NCBI RefSeq assembly: GCF_900106045.1
Contig: NZ_LT629802.1
Coordinates: forward strand, 1,054,001 to 1,118,000
Length of the DNA: 64,000 nucleotides
Source of the DNA: Pseudomonas mucidolens
GTDB lineage: Bacteria > Pseudomonadota > Gammaproteobacteria > Pseudomonadales > Pseudomonadaceae
Reading direction: 5' to 3'
This document shows positions 1 through 7,895 of this stretch, piece after piece (position 1 is the first letter of the stretch; each line of letters starts with the position of its first letter). A program made the position numbers and the translations under genes. The notes under the pieces are model-generated. The model was not told the origin of the DNA and searched no databases. It was given only the letters and a program-made list of their open reading frames with translations.

Positions 1-2
1 CG

Positions 3-698
3 TTCGGCATCATTTCGCTGATGACGCTGTTGTTGATCGTCTGGGTATTGCTCAAGGTGCCGGATTATCCCGGACAAGCTGCCCACCAACGCCTGCCGTT
101 ACGCCAGGTGTTGACGACTCCTGGCGTGCGCCCGGTATTGGCGGTGGTGATTACCTGGATGCTGGCACACAACATTCTCTACACCTACATCGCGCCCTTT
201 GTCGCGCCTGCCGGACTGCTGGGGCGAGTGGATATGGTGCTGCTGGTGTTTGGCATCGCCGCATTGGCCGGGATCTGGATCACCGCCAAACGGGTCGAGC
301 CGCTGTTGCGCAAGACGGTGCTGGTCAGCCTGGCGGCCTTTGCGGCGACCTGCCTGATATTTGGTCTGTTGGCCAAGGTGCCGCAGGTGATCTACGTCGG
401 CGTGGCGGTCTGGGGGCTGAGCTTCGGCGGTGCCGCCACCTTGCTGCAAACGGCCTTGGCGGACGCCGCGGGCGATGGTGCGGATGTGGCGCTGTCGCTC
501 AACGTGGTGGCCTGGAACGGTGCAATTGCCGGCAGTGGCGTGGTAGGTGGAGTGCTGCTGGATACATGGGGTGTGGCGTCGTTCCCGTGGGCGATGCTGG
601 TGTTGCTGGTGATCGGGTTTGCCATCGCCTGGTCGGCGCGCAGCCATGGATTCAAACCGGGAAAACGCACGATGGACAAACCCGTCGTCGCCCATTGA
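3..698 (+). CDS. MFS transporter, C-terminal part (gene starts before window)
   Basis: The open frame runs in from the left edge, so the true start is missing; an internal Met at 21 is not a start. About 231 residues remain, with at least five or six strongly hydrophobic segments (for example LLLIVWVLL, VLAVVITWMLAHNILYTYIAPFV, MVLLVFGIAALAGIWI). This fits the second half of a 12-helix major facilitator permease of the drug or sugar efflux (AraJ/YdhP-like) kind, located in the inner membrane. The substrate cannot be told from this half. It ends in a short hydrophilic tail and stands tail to tail with the bestrophin-like gene downstream. Confidence 0.8.
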   Translation, partial: FGIISLMTLLLIVWVLLKVPDYPGQAAHQRLPLRQVLTTPGVRPVLAVVITWMLAHNILYTYIAPFVAPAGLLGRVDMVLLVFGIAALAGIWITAKRVEPLLRKTVLVSLAAFAATCLIFGLLAKVPQVIYVGVAVWGLSFGGAATLLQTALADAAGDGADVALSLNVVAWNGAIAGSGVVGGVLLDTWGVASFPWAMLVLLVIGFAIAWSARSHGFKPGKRTMDKPVVAH

Positions 699-729
699 AC
701 AACGGCGGGCTTGGTGTCGCTGATCGTTG

Positions 730-1620
730 TTAACTCATACGTTCGATACCCAACGAGTCACGCTGCATCGACTGCAGGTTGCGCTCGATGGTTTCGCAGA
801 TGGTTTCCATCTGGATCTGGTGTTCGCTTGAGCGGAATGGGCTTTGCAGGTCGGTGCCGATGCGCTCGATGGCCAACAGCATGAAGCCCACCACCGTCGA
901 TGCCAGCGGGGTGAACCAGCCCAGGGACTCCACGAGTCCCACCGGCACGATCAGGCAGAACAGCGAGATAAACAGCCGTGGGAAATACACATAAGGGTAG
1001 GGCAGCGGTGTGTTGGCGATTCGCTCCATACCGCCCTGGCTGTTGGACAGGTCGACCAGGGTCGATTCCAGCCGCGCCAGTCGAATGCTGTCCAGGCGCC
1101 CGGCCTTGTACTCCCTGGCCAACAGCGCGGCGGAGCCGGTGAGGATATCGTTGGCAAAGTTATTGGTGGTGCCGCTGCGGGCGAATTCGTTACCGGGAAT
1201 GAACGCCTGTACTTCCACCGGACACGGCTCGCCCCTGAGGTGCGCCGCGAGGCAATTCACATACGCCACATGACGACGCAGCAGCGTCGATTTGATCGGG
1301 TTGACCTCCTGATCCGGGTCATCCAGCAGCGTCAGTACCTGGCGGGCAAAACTGCGCGAGTTATTGACCATCGCGCCCCACAACGTGCGTGCTTCCCACC
1401 AGCGGTTATAAGCACTGCTGTTGCGAAAACTGATTAGCACCACCAGCGCAGAACCCAGCAACGTCAGAGGCATCAGTGGCAGGTTGATCTTGGTGTTGAG
1501 GAACAGCATGAAGTCCACGGTGACCGCAATGTCCCAGAGCAGCAACCAGAACAGCGCCCAACCGACATAGCCCATGGTCTTGATAATCAAACGGTACTTT
1601 TTGAGGATGGCAGCTTTCAA
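730..1620 (-). CDS. Bestrophin-like (UPF0187/YneE) membrane channel protein
   Basis: The 296-residue protein has the conserved block of the bacterial bestrophin family, ISFRNSSAYNRWWEARTLWG at about residues 64-83, preceded by two N-terminal membrane helices and followed by a pair near residues 210-250. Bacterial bestrophins form pentameric ion channels in the inner membrane; the ion carried here is not known. Length is normal for the family. The gene stands alone, convergent with the MFS gene and divergent from trmK across 310 bp. Confidence 0.85.
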   Translation of the reverse strand: MKAAILKKYRLIIKTMGYVGWALFWLLLWDIAVTVDFMLFLNTKINLPLMPLTLLGSALVVLISFRNSSAYNRWWEARTLWGAMVNNSRSFARQVLTLLDDPDQEVNPIKSTLLRRHVAYVNCLAAHLRGEPCPVEVQAFIPGNEFARSGTTNNFANDILTGSAALLAREYKAGRLDSIRLARLESTLVDLSNSQGGMERIANTPLPYPYVYFPRLFISLFCLIVPVGLVESLGWFTPLASTVVGFMLLAIERIGTDLQSPFRSSEHQIQMETICETIERNLQSMQRDSLGIERMS

Positions 1621-1930
1621 ACGGAAACCTCGCAGGGTGCGGTAAGCATCGGTGTGCTAGCTCGGACGATGTTGCCGGACAAAGGTTCGCTGCAAAGCTG
1701 TAATCAATGGTGATGGGGCCTGAATCGATTCAGTCGGGGAAGGGGCGCTGCAGGATTTGCGCGGTTAAAGACTTCCCCTGCGTAACGCAATCATTGTGTG
1801 TCGCGAAATGTCCGCGGGGTTCAGCCCACCTTCAGTCACCTGACCCACACTGGCACTTTACCCTGGCGCGCGCACCCAGCATCATGCGCCGCCAACGGTA
1901 TGGCACATTTGTGCTGAAGAGGAAGCACAG
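1621..1930. other. Divergent intergenic region, no gene seen
   Basis: This 310-bp stretch separates the bestrophin-like gene and trmK, so it must hold both promoters. Short open frames here lack ribosome sites and family signal. The only clear structure is the perfect palindrome at 1720-1733. Confidence 0.6.
1720..1733. promoter_or_regulatory. Perfect 14-bp palindrome, candidate operator
   Basis: CTGAATCGATTCAG is a perfect inverted repeat with no spacer, about 100 bp upstream of the bestrophin-like start and 200 bp upstream of trmK. Symmetry with a central CG resembles LacI/GalR-family operators in general. The binding protein is unknown. Confidence 0.3.
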
Positions 1931-2626
1931 TTGAACGAACACACATTGTCCCTGCGCCTGGAGCGTGTAGCGGCGCATGTGCCAGGCGGTGCGCGGCTAG
2001 CCGATATCGGCTCGGATCACGGCTATCTGCCGGTGGCGCTGATGCGTCGCGGTGCCATTGCGGCGGCGGTGGCCGGGGAGGTGGCATTGACGCCGTTTCA
2101 CGCGGCCGAGCGCACTGTGCGCGAAAATGGCCAGGCGCTCTACATCAGTGTGCGCCTGGCCAGTGGCCTGGCAGCGATCGAGTGGGAAGACCGGATCACC
2201 GCGATCAGCATCTGCGGCATGGGTGGCGAGACCATCCGCGACATTCTCGACAGCGGCAAGGCACGCCTGAGCGGCCATGAACGCCTGATCCTGCAACCCA
2301 ACGGCGGCGAGCAGCCATTGCGCCAATGGCTGATGGAAAACGGCTACCGCATCCTCTGCGAGGAGCTGCTGCGGGAAAACCGCTTCGACTACGAAATCAT
2401 CGTCGCCGAACGCACCGGCCCGGTGATCTACACCGCCGAGCAACTGTACTTCGGCCCGCTGCAAATGCAGGGCCGCAGCCCGGTGTTCCTGGCCAAGTGG
2501 CAGCGTCTGCTGCGCCATAAGCAGAAGACCCTGAATCATTTCGCCCGGGCGCGGCAGACGCTGCCTGAGGGGAAGGTGCAAGCTATCGCCCAGCAGGTCC
2601 GTTGGATCACTGAATTGCTGGCTTGA
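1931..2626 (+). CDS. trmK: tRNA (adenine(22)-N(1))-methyltransferase TrmK
   Basis: The 231-residue protein matches the TrmK (COG2384) family, which makes m1A22 in some tRNAs with S-adenosylmethionine. The SAM-binding motif ADIGSDHGYLPVALM lies at about residues 24-38. The ICGMGGETI and LILQPNGGE motifs lie near residues 96-122, and a basic helical C-terminal segment follows. The start is TTG at 1931, preceded by a GAAGAGGAAG ribosome site; no better ATG exists nearby. Length is normal for the family. The gene is monocistronic as far as can be seen. Confidence 0.88.
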   Translation: MNEHTLSLRLERVAAHVPGGARLADIGSDHGYLPVALMRRGAIAAAVAGEVALTPFHAAERTVRENGQALYISVRLASGLAAIEWEDRITAISICGMGGETIRDILDSGKARLSGHERLILQPNGGEQPLRQWLMENGYRILCEELLRENRFDYEIIVAERTGPVIYTAEQLYFGPLQMQGRSPVFLAKWQRLLRHKQKTLNHFARARQTLPEGKVQAIAQQVRWITELLA

Positions 2627-2835
2627 GAACCACCCTTCATCCCAGAGGGGGGCGAGCGAAGTGTGCTGAAAAAACGGGTGACCTGGAAAACCGCGTCGAT
2701 TGTGGAGTCACCGCTGGGGAGAGCGCTGGGGTGGCTCTCAAGACGCTCTTGCCCCACCACTCGGGGCGCCTAAGATCAAAATCAAACGCACGGCGGCCTG
2801 ATAGCCGACCTGATTTTTTGTGAACGTGTTCCCTC

Positions 2836-2936
2836 TGTAGGAGCGAGCTTGCTCGCGAAGGTCGTTAACGATGACACGGGAAATCTGGCCCCCCGAGGCG
2901 ATCTCAGGTTTTTCGCGAGCAAGCTCGCTCCTACAG
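2836..2936. repeat. REP pair (REPIN-like) of the GAGCGAGCTTGCTCGC class
   Basis: Two 25-bp REP sequences face each other: 2836-2860 reads CTGTAGGAGCGAGCTTGCTC and onward, and 2912-2936 is its reverse complement. About 50 bp separate them. Such paired palindromes are common between genes in P. fluorescens and are thought to be moved by a RAYT transposase encoded elsewhere. Another copy lies at 30522-30623 and a composite one at 5671-5783. Confidence 0.9.
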
Positions 2937-3008
2937 AAGGCGGCTGTGGTTTTTGGTAGGCACCCCGGCAGAATGCCGAGTGGTGGGGCGAAACCAAAGA
3001 AGAGCATC

Positions 3009-3107
3009 ATGCTCACTATCACAGCACTCGCCCTCGGACGATCAGGTATGCGCGTTTCAGCGCTCGCCTTGGGCACCATGACCTTCGGCGCCGACTGGGC
3101 TTGGTGT
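3009..3107 (+). pseudogene. Aldo/keto reductase remnant (N-terminal fragment)
   Basis: From the ATG at 3009 the frame reads MLTITALALGRSG, then MRVSALALGTMTFGADW. This is the typical first beta strand and glycine motif of aldo/keto reductases (LGRSGLxVSxLxLGTMTFG). The similarity stops after about 32 residues, at position 3105. The frame then continues through sequence with no family resemblance, up to the chemoreceptor promoter. The rest of the reductase (about 300 residues) is absent, so this is a deletion remnant and not a working gene. Confidence 0.6.
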
Positions 3108-3257
3108 GCCACCGAGCCGCTGACGGTTACAGTCCCACCTTCACCACTGAGTGTTTTTGCCCCATTTTTGCGCACCAAGGCGTTGATGAGACAGCGCTAC
3201 AGCCGGTATTTCCAAGGTCGCCGACCCACGGTCCGTTTCTTGCTTGGGCCTTTCCAA

Positions 3258-3283
3258 TCAACGGCATGGCATTTTGCCGCTAA
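3258..3283 (+). promoter_or_regulatory. Candidate FliA (sigma-28) promoter of the chemoreceptor gene
   Basis: TCAA at 3258-3261, 14 bases, then GCCGCTAA at 3276-3283. This matches the Pseudomonas flagellar sigma-28 pattern TCAAGT-N12-GCCGATA in spacing and in most bases. It lies 60 bp before the chemoreceptor start codon; flagellar/chemotaxis genes are often transcribed this way. Confidence 0.5.
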
Positions 3284-3342
3284 GCATTTCAGTGCTTCAG
3301 CCACCGTTAAAGTGTGCAGGTTGTTCAGGGGAGTCGTCGGAC

Positions 3343-5400
3343 ATGCAAAGTGTTTTATCGCCAGGTATCCGTCTGCTCGGGCGTTTTGGTTTTGCGCGCA
3401 AGTTTCAGATTCTGTTTTTCCTGTTCATGCTGCCGTTGGCCGGCAGCCTGTGGGTGATGGGGCAGGACTATCGCGCCAAGCTTGCGGTGATCGCCAATGA
3501 GCAATCCGGCGTGCGGCAACTATTGACGCTCGATACGTTGGATGACCAATTGACCGCTCAGCGCAACCTGGCAGCGCGCTGGAAAGCGCTCGATATTCTG
3601 CGTGAACCCACACCTGCGGCCAAGACGGCAATGGCCGCGGTCGATGCCAATCACCCGCTTATCGTGCAGAGCCTGCAAAACCTGGGCGACGCGCTCAAAG
3701 CTCAGAACGCCAGTGCGCAATCCCTGGCTCGGTTCGAGACGCTCCAGGCCGCGGTCGATGGCATGGACACCCAGTCCTTGCGCACTGTCGGCTGGTGGCC
3801 GGATGGCTACGATCGCTTCACCTCGGCGCGGAGTGCGATGCAGGCCGTGCGTGAACAGATCACCCTGGATGCCGGTTTGATCCTCGACCCCTGGCTTGAA
3901 ACCTACCTGATGATGCAAATTGCCACGCAGCACGCACCTGATCTGATCGAGCGTATCGGGCGCATGGCCAGCGTTGGCCAGTCGTCCATCGCCTCGGGGC
4001 AGTTCAGCCTGCAAAGTCGTTTGCAGATGCGCGACCTGCGCGGTCGGATTGGCGATGCCCGGGAGCAGTTGGCCAAGGCCGCGGTTTCGCTCAAGGCCAA
4101 GCAATACCCAGGCATGGAACCCTGGATCACTCAATACGACAGCAGCTCGCAACTGCTGGATAACCAACTCAAAGTGCTGGACGACGGCGTGTTCGACGGC
4201 ACGATCAAGCTCGACACAGACACGTTCGACAGCAGTGTCGACGGCATGCTCGGGACCTTGGGCGCGTTGCGCAATCAATCATTGAATGCTCTGGATGCGC
4301 GCTTGAATTACTACCGCGACCGTTCCCTCAAACAATTCATTCCGGTGGCGGCGACGTTCAGCCTGCTGGTGTTGGCGGCGCTGTACCTGTTCATATGCCT
4401 GCAAGCCTCGATTCGCCGTAGCGCCAGTGGCATCACCACACTGGCCGAATCCCTGCGTGACGGCAACCTGTGTGTCGAGGTCGCCGTAGATGGGCGCGAT
4501 GAACTGGCTGCTATTAGTGCCGCACTCAACGTTGCCGTGGTGCAACTGCGCACCAGCCTGTTGGGTGTCAATCACGAAACGCAGCAATTGGGTGCTGCGG
4601 TGCAGACACTCACCGCGCAGTCGGGCAGCACCCTCACCGAAGTGGAAGATCAGCAACACCAAATCAGCCAGATCGCGGCGGCAGCCACACAACTGGCGGC
4701 GACCTCTCTGGGGGTCGCCAAAAGCTGCGAGCAAGCCTCCGGCAGCGCCCAGCAGACCCGGCGCATTGCCGAAGACAGTAGCCACGACAGCCAACGCACC
4801 ACGGCTAGCATCCAACAACTCAACCAGCGCCTGAGCGACACCGCCGACGCACTGAGTCAGGTGAGCCAGCAAGGCCAGCAAATCCAATCAGTGGTCGACA
4901 CCATTCGTGGTATTGCCGAACAGACCAACCTGCTGGCACTCAACGCAGCCATCGAAGCCGCAAGAGCCGGCGAACAAGGTCGCGGCTTCGCGGTCGTCGC
5001 CGATGAAGTGCGCAGCCTGTCGCAACGCACCCAAGCCTCCACCGCGCAAATCGCCAGCACCGTCGACAGCCTGCGCGCCACAGTGAGCCAGGCGGTCAGT
5101 TTGATGGCGGCCGCGTGCGATCAGGCGCTGACCGATGCGCAAGCGGTGACAGGGTTGGGCAATCGGTTGGGGGAAATTGCCAGCGCCGTGCAAAACGTGA
5201 CCGATACCTTGGCGCAGATTGCGGCGGCGGTAGAGGAACAGGCGGCGACAGCGGACGAGGTGAGTGGGAATATCCAACAGGTGGATCAGGCAGCGGGGCG
5301 CTTGCTGGAGGGCGCGCGCGCGGTGAACGAAGCGGCGGACATGCTGAGTGAGGGGAGCCGGGCGTTGAGCGGGAATACGGCGAGGTTTCGGTTGCGGTGA
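3343..5400 (+). CDS. Methyl-accepting chemotaxis protein
   Basis: The 685-residue protein is a transmembrane chemoreceptor. Its parts are TM1 at about 20-40, a periplasmic helical sensing domain of about 290 residues, TM2 at about 332-354, a HAMP region, then the signalling domain. The CheW/CheA-binding hairpin tip ([20 protein letters not shown]) lies at about residues 525-545. The start at 3343 has a GGGGAG ribosome site. The longer frame from 3244 would begin inside the FliA-type promoter, so I reject it. The ligand is unknown. It ends without the CheB/CheR-binding pentapeptide seen in some receptors. Confidence 0.9.
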   Translation: MQSVLSPGIRLLGRFGFARKFQILFFLFMLPLAGSLWVMGQDYRAKLAVIANEQSGVRQLLTLDTLDDQLTAQRNLAARWKALDILREPTPAAKTAMAAVDANHPLIVQSLQNLGDALKAQNASAQSLARFETLQAAVDGMDTQSLRTVGWWPDGYDRFTSARSAMQAVREQITLDAGLILDPWLETYLMMQIATQHAPDLIERIGRMASVGQSSIASGQFSLQSRLQMRDLRGRIGDAREQLAKAAVSLKAKQYPGMEPWITQYDSSSQLLDNQLKVLDDGVFDGTIKLDTDTFDSSVDGMLGTLGALRNQSLNALDARLNYYRDRSLKQFIPVAATFSLLVLAALYLFICLQASIRRSASGITTLAESLRDGNLCVEVAVDGRDELAAISAALNVAVVQLRTSLLGVNHETQQLGAAVQTLTAQSGSTLTEVEDQQHQISQIAAAATQLAATSLGVAKSCEQASGSAQQTRRIAEDSSHDSQRTTASIQQLNQRLSDTADALSQVSQQGQQIQSVVDTIRGIAEQTNLLALNAAIEAARAGEQGRGFAVVADEVRSLSQRTQASTAQIASTVDSLRATVSQAVSLMAAACDQALTDAQAVTGLGNRLGEIASAVQNVTDTLAQIAAAVEEQAATADEVSGNIQQVDQAAGRLLEGARAVNEAADMLSEGSRALSGNTARFRLR

Positions 5401-5436
5401 GATATGATTCAAGCGTTTACACGCTGAGTAGAAATC

Positions 5437-5616
5437 ATGAATCGCCGTAAAAAAATCAAGCAGTTGTTGAAAGCCCACGCCAAAAAAGCCAGTGCCAAAT
5501 TGGCCCCGGCCAGCAAGAATACGTATATCAGCAAGGCTGATCGCTTGAAGCTGGCTGCCGAGTCCAGTGAGGATCCAGTCATTTGCGCTGAAGCAGCAGG
5601 CACCGACAAGGTTTGA
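5437..5616 (+). CDS. DUF2986 small basic protein
   Basis: A 59-residue protein starting MNRRKKIKQLLKAHAKKASA, with a strongly basic first half and an acidic, Cys-containing end. It matches the short DUF2986 proteins found in Pseudomonas and other gammaproteobacteria, which have no known function. The start ATG has a GAGTAGAA purine stretch upstream. It lies 36 bp after the chemoreceptor, possibly in the same transcript. Confidence 0.7.
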   Translation: MNRRKKIKQLLKAHAKKASAKLAPASKNTYISKADRLKLAAESSEDPVICAEAAGTDKV

Positions 5617-5636
5617 ATGGCCCGAGACAGGAACGC

Positions 5637-5783
5637 AATGCTGTTCAGTTAAGCCAATAGTGACCACTACTGTAGGAGCGAGCTTGCTCGCGAAAAACTC
5701 ATAGGCGCCGCGTTTATCCAGGAAACACGCGTTATCGTTGACGTTTTTTGCGAGCAATGGCTAGGCGCCCCCTCGCTCCTACA
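5637..5783. repeat. Composite repeat: MITE end sequence plus REP arms
   Basis: AATGCTGTTCAGTTAAG at 5637-5653 is identical to the end of the inverted-repeat element at 46472-46692. A REP arm of the GAGCGAGCTTGCTCGC class follows at 5670-5694. An opposing arm at 5749-5783 is interrupted: GCGAGCAATGGCTAGGCGCC and then CCTCGCTCCTACAG. That inner part resembles the separate short REP at 46424-46455, so this is a chimera of two REP types. From 5784 to 6026 I see no gene. Confidence 0.7.
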
Positions 5784-6026
5784 GTGGTCGCTGACAGTTG
5801 CACCGGCAACTCTGCTCGGTCAGGTGCGAATCAGCGCACAAACTCCAAGGCCGTGAATGTGTAGACGTCATGTTTTTTGTTCGACGTCGACTCGCGGCAC
5901 ATCTGCCGAAGGGGGCGCTGGCTGGCCTTGAGCACTCTGTCCCCCTTTAATCCCCATACCGGTCTACCATGTGCGCCTCGGCAGTGGTTTCTCGCGCTCC
6001 CGACCTTCACTTTTCAGGAGTCGCCA

Positions 6027-6083
6027 ATGACCTCGCTGACCCGCAACACCCCAGCCTCTCTTGCATCCGAGGTGGCGCAATGA
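6027..6083 (+). CDS. Possible 18-residue leader peptide coupled to next gene
   Basis: ATG at 6027 with a CAGGAG ribosome site 6 bases upstream opens an 18-codon frame (MTSLTRNTPASLASEVAQ). Its stop overlaps the next start as ATGA at 6080-6083. The arrangement suggests translational coupling. Without comparison it cannot be told from chance; the better ribosome site belongs to this short frame. Confidence 0.35.
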   Translation: MTSLTRNTPASLASEVAQ

Positions 6084-6313
6084 GCATCGACCAGATCAGC
6101 CTGCCCAAAGGCGTCGGCCCACACGCTGCCAAGCTGATGGACGCCATCACCGGTGCCGATACAAAAGAAGACCTGAACCGTGCCGGCGGCAAGGCCGAAG
6201 GTTTTGTGCTGGGGCTGGAGAGCACCAAAGCCATCAAAAGCCAGGTCGCCGAATCGCTGTATGTGGTCTATGACGACGCGGCGAGCCATCGGTTGAGCGA
6301 ATTGAAGGGCTAG
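6080..6313 (+). CDS. Conserved hypothetical small protein
   Basis: A 77-residue soluble protein, MSIDQISLPKGVGPHAAKLM and onward, with no signal peptide or membrane segment and an amphipathic helical look. I do not recognise a characterised family. The start is ATG at 6080, with CCGAGG 7 bases before it; an upstream in-frame extension to 5969 has no ribosome site. Translation is probably coupled to the short frame ending at 6083. Confidence 0.6.
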   Translation: MSIDQISLPKGVGPHAAKLMDAITGADTKEDLNRAGGKAEGFVLGLESTKAIKSQVAESLYVVYDDAASHRLSELKG

Positions 6314-6382
6314 ACGTCAGCGCTGCAGGTTATCGTTGGAGTCCTTCGCGGGGCGAGTCGGTTGTTGCCGTTACAGTGAACT

Positions 6383-6414
6383 TTTCAGGGTTTCCGAGGC
6401 GTCCAACCCTGAAA
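6383..6414. terminator. Inverted repeat between hypothetical gene and TspO
   Basis: TTTCAGGGTT at 6383-6392 pairs perfectly with AACCCTGAAA at 6405-6414 around a 12-base loop. There is no T-run after it, so it may be a regulatory hairpin before the TspO gene or a weak terminator. Confidence 0.4.
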
Positions 6415-6448
6415 CAACCTTCAGACAGCTGACAACCAAGGACAGACG

Positions 6449-6889
6449 ATGACCTTCTTTATCTTCCTTCTCGCCTGTGGCGCTGCGGCCAGCACCGGTA
6501 TCATATTCAAGCCCGGTCAATGGTATGAATCGCTGGTCAAGCCCGGCTTCACCCCACCCAATTGGCTGTTTCCGGTGGCCTGGACGCTTATCTATCTGCT
6601 GCTGGCCTGGGCCGGTTATCGTTTGAGCCAGCTACCAGGAAGCCAGAGGGTGCTGGCGTTATGGGCAGCGCAGATTGCCTTGAATACGTTGTGGACGCCG
6701 GTGTTTTTCGGCGCACAGCGCATGTTCGCCGGACTGGTCATCATCACGCTGCTGTGGCTGGTGGTCGCGGCAATGGTGGTCATGGCGTTACGGCTGGACC
6801 TGATCAGCGGGTTGATCCTGTTCCCGTATCTGGTGTGGCTGTCGGTCGCCGCCGCGTTGAATTTTTCCATCCTGCGCAATAATCGCTGA
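6449..6889 (+). CDS. TspO/MBR family tryptophan-rich sensory protein
   Basis: The 146-residue protein has five predicted membrane helices and the family signature near residues 23-50, WYESLVKPGFTPPNWLFPVA, plus NTLWTPVFFGA near residue 85 in helix 3. TspO proteins are inner- or outer-membrane proteins that bind porphyrins and influence oxidative or stress responses. Length is slightly below the usual 155-160. The stop overlaps the next start by one base (TGATG), so it is co-transcribed with the esterase-like gene. Confidence 0.88.
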   Translation: MTFFIFLLACGAAASTGIIFKPGQWYESLVKPGFTPPNWLFPVAWTLIYLLLAWAGYRLSQLPGSQRVLALWAAQIALNTLWTPVFFGAQRMFAGLVIITLLWLVVAAMVVMALRLDLISGLILFPYLVWLSVAAALNFSILRNNR

Positions 6890-7878
6890 TGAACGATTCC
6901 GAACGGCCAACTACGAGGCTTTGGCCCGTCACTGAGCAGGAACTGGCCCAGGTGCGGCGCTTCAATAAAACCCTCGCCTGGTTGCCGCGCTTGCGGATCC
7001 GTAATCGCTTCACGCCTCGCGTGATTCAGGCGCTGTTGCGCGCAGGTCAACTGGGCGGCGCAGGTAAGTTGCGCAAACAGGGGGTTGAGGCCGCCAACAA
7101 AGTGATTGGCGCGGGCGACGTTCAAGTGCCCGTACGGATCATCAGGCCCAAGGGCAAAGCCAAAGGCGTGGTGCTGGATTTTCACGGTGGTGGCTGGGTG
7201 ATCGGTAACGCGCAGATGAATGACGGCCTGAACCTGGCCATCGTCAACGCCTGCGACGTGACCGTGGTTTCGGTCGACTATCGTCTTGCCGTCACCACGC
7301 CGGTCGAAGGCCTGCTGGACGATTGTCTGGTCGCCGCTCGTTGGTTGTTGAGTGACGAGCGCGGTGAGTTCGCCGGCCTGCCGGTTATCGTCGTGGGCGA
7401 GTCGGCAGGGGCGCATCTGGCTGTTGCCACCTTATTGGCATTGAAGCAGTCGCCCGACCTGCTTGGGCGGGTGAGCGGGGCGTTGCTGTATTACGGCGTC
7501 TACGATTTGGCGGGAACGCCAAGCGTGCGCGCGGCGGGCCCCGACACTCTGGTATTGGACGGCCCCGGCATGGTCGAGGCGTTGCGCCTGCTGACGCCAG
7601 GCATGAGCGACGAAGAGCGCCGACGGCCGCCGTTGTCACCGCTGTATGGCGACTTTGCCGGGCTGCCCCCCGCGCTGATGTTTGCCGGGGAGCTGGACCC
7701 GTTGCGGGATGACACGCTGGAGCTGGCGGAACGCTGGAGGGCGTCCGCGCCGGTTGAGCTGCACCTTTTACCGGCTTCTGCCCATGGGTTTATCCATTTT
7801 CCGTATGCGTTGGCGGGCAAGGTGCTTGCACACAGTCACGCGTGGATAACAGCCCGGCTTGCGGCTTTGAGTGACTGA
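6889..7878 (+). CDS. Alpha/beta hydrolase, hormone-sensitive lipase (HSL) family
   Basis: The 329-residue protein carries the HSL oxyanion motif HGGGWVIGN at about residues 99-107 and the nucleophile elbow GESAGAHLA at about 168-176 (Ser170). The acid is near GELDPLRDD and the histidine lies in ASAHGFIHFP near residue 299. It is probably a cytoplasmic carboxylesterase or acetyl-hydrolase; there is no signal peptide. It overlaps the stop of the TspO gene. The substrate is unknown. Confidence 0.88.
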   Translation: MNDSERPTTRLWPVTEQELAQVRRFNKTLAWLPRLRIRNRFTPRVIQALLRAGQLGGAGKLRKQGVEAANKVIGAGDVQVPVRIIRPKGKAKGVVLDFHGGGWVIGNAQMNDGLNLAIVNACDVTVVSVDYRLAVTTPVEGLLDDCLVAARWLLSDERGEFAGLPVIVVGESAGAHLAVATLLALKQSPDLLGRVSGALLYYGVYDLAGTPSVRAAGPDTLVLDGPGMVEALRLLTPGMSDEERRRPPLSPLYGDFAGLPPALMFAGELDPLRDDTLELAERWRASAPVELHLLPASAHGFIHFPYALAGKVLAHSHAWITARLAALSD

Positions 7879-7895
7879 GCGCCGCGCCGTTTTGC

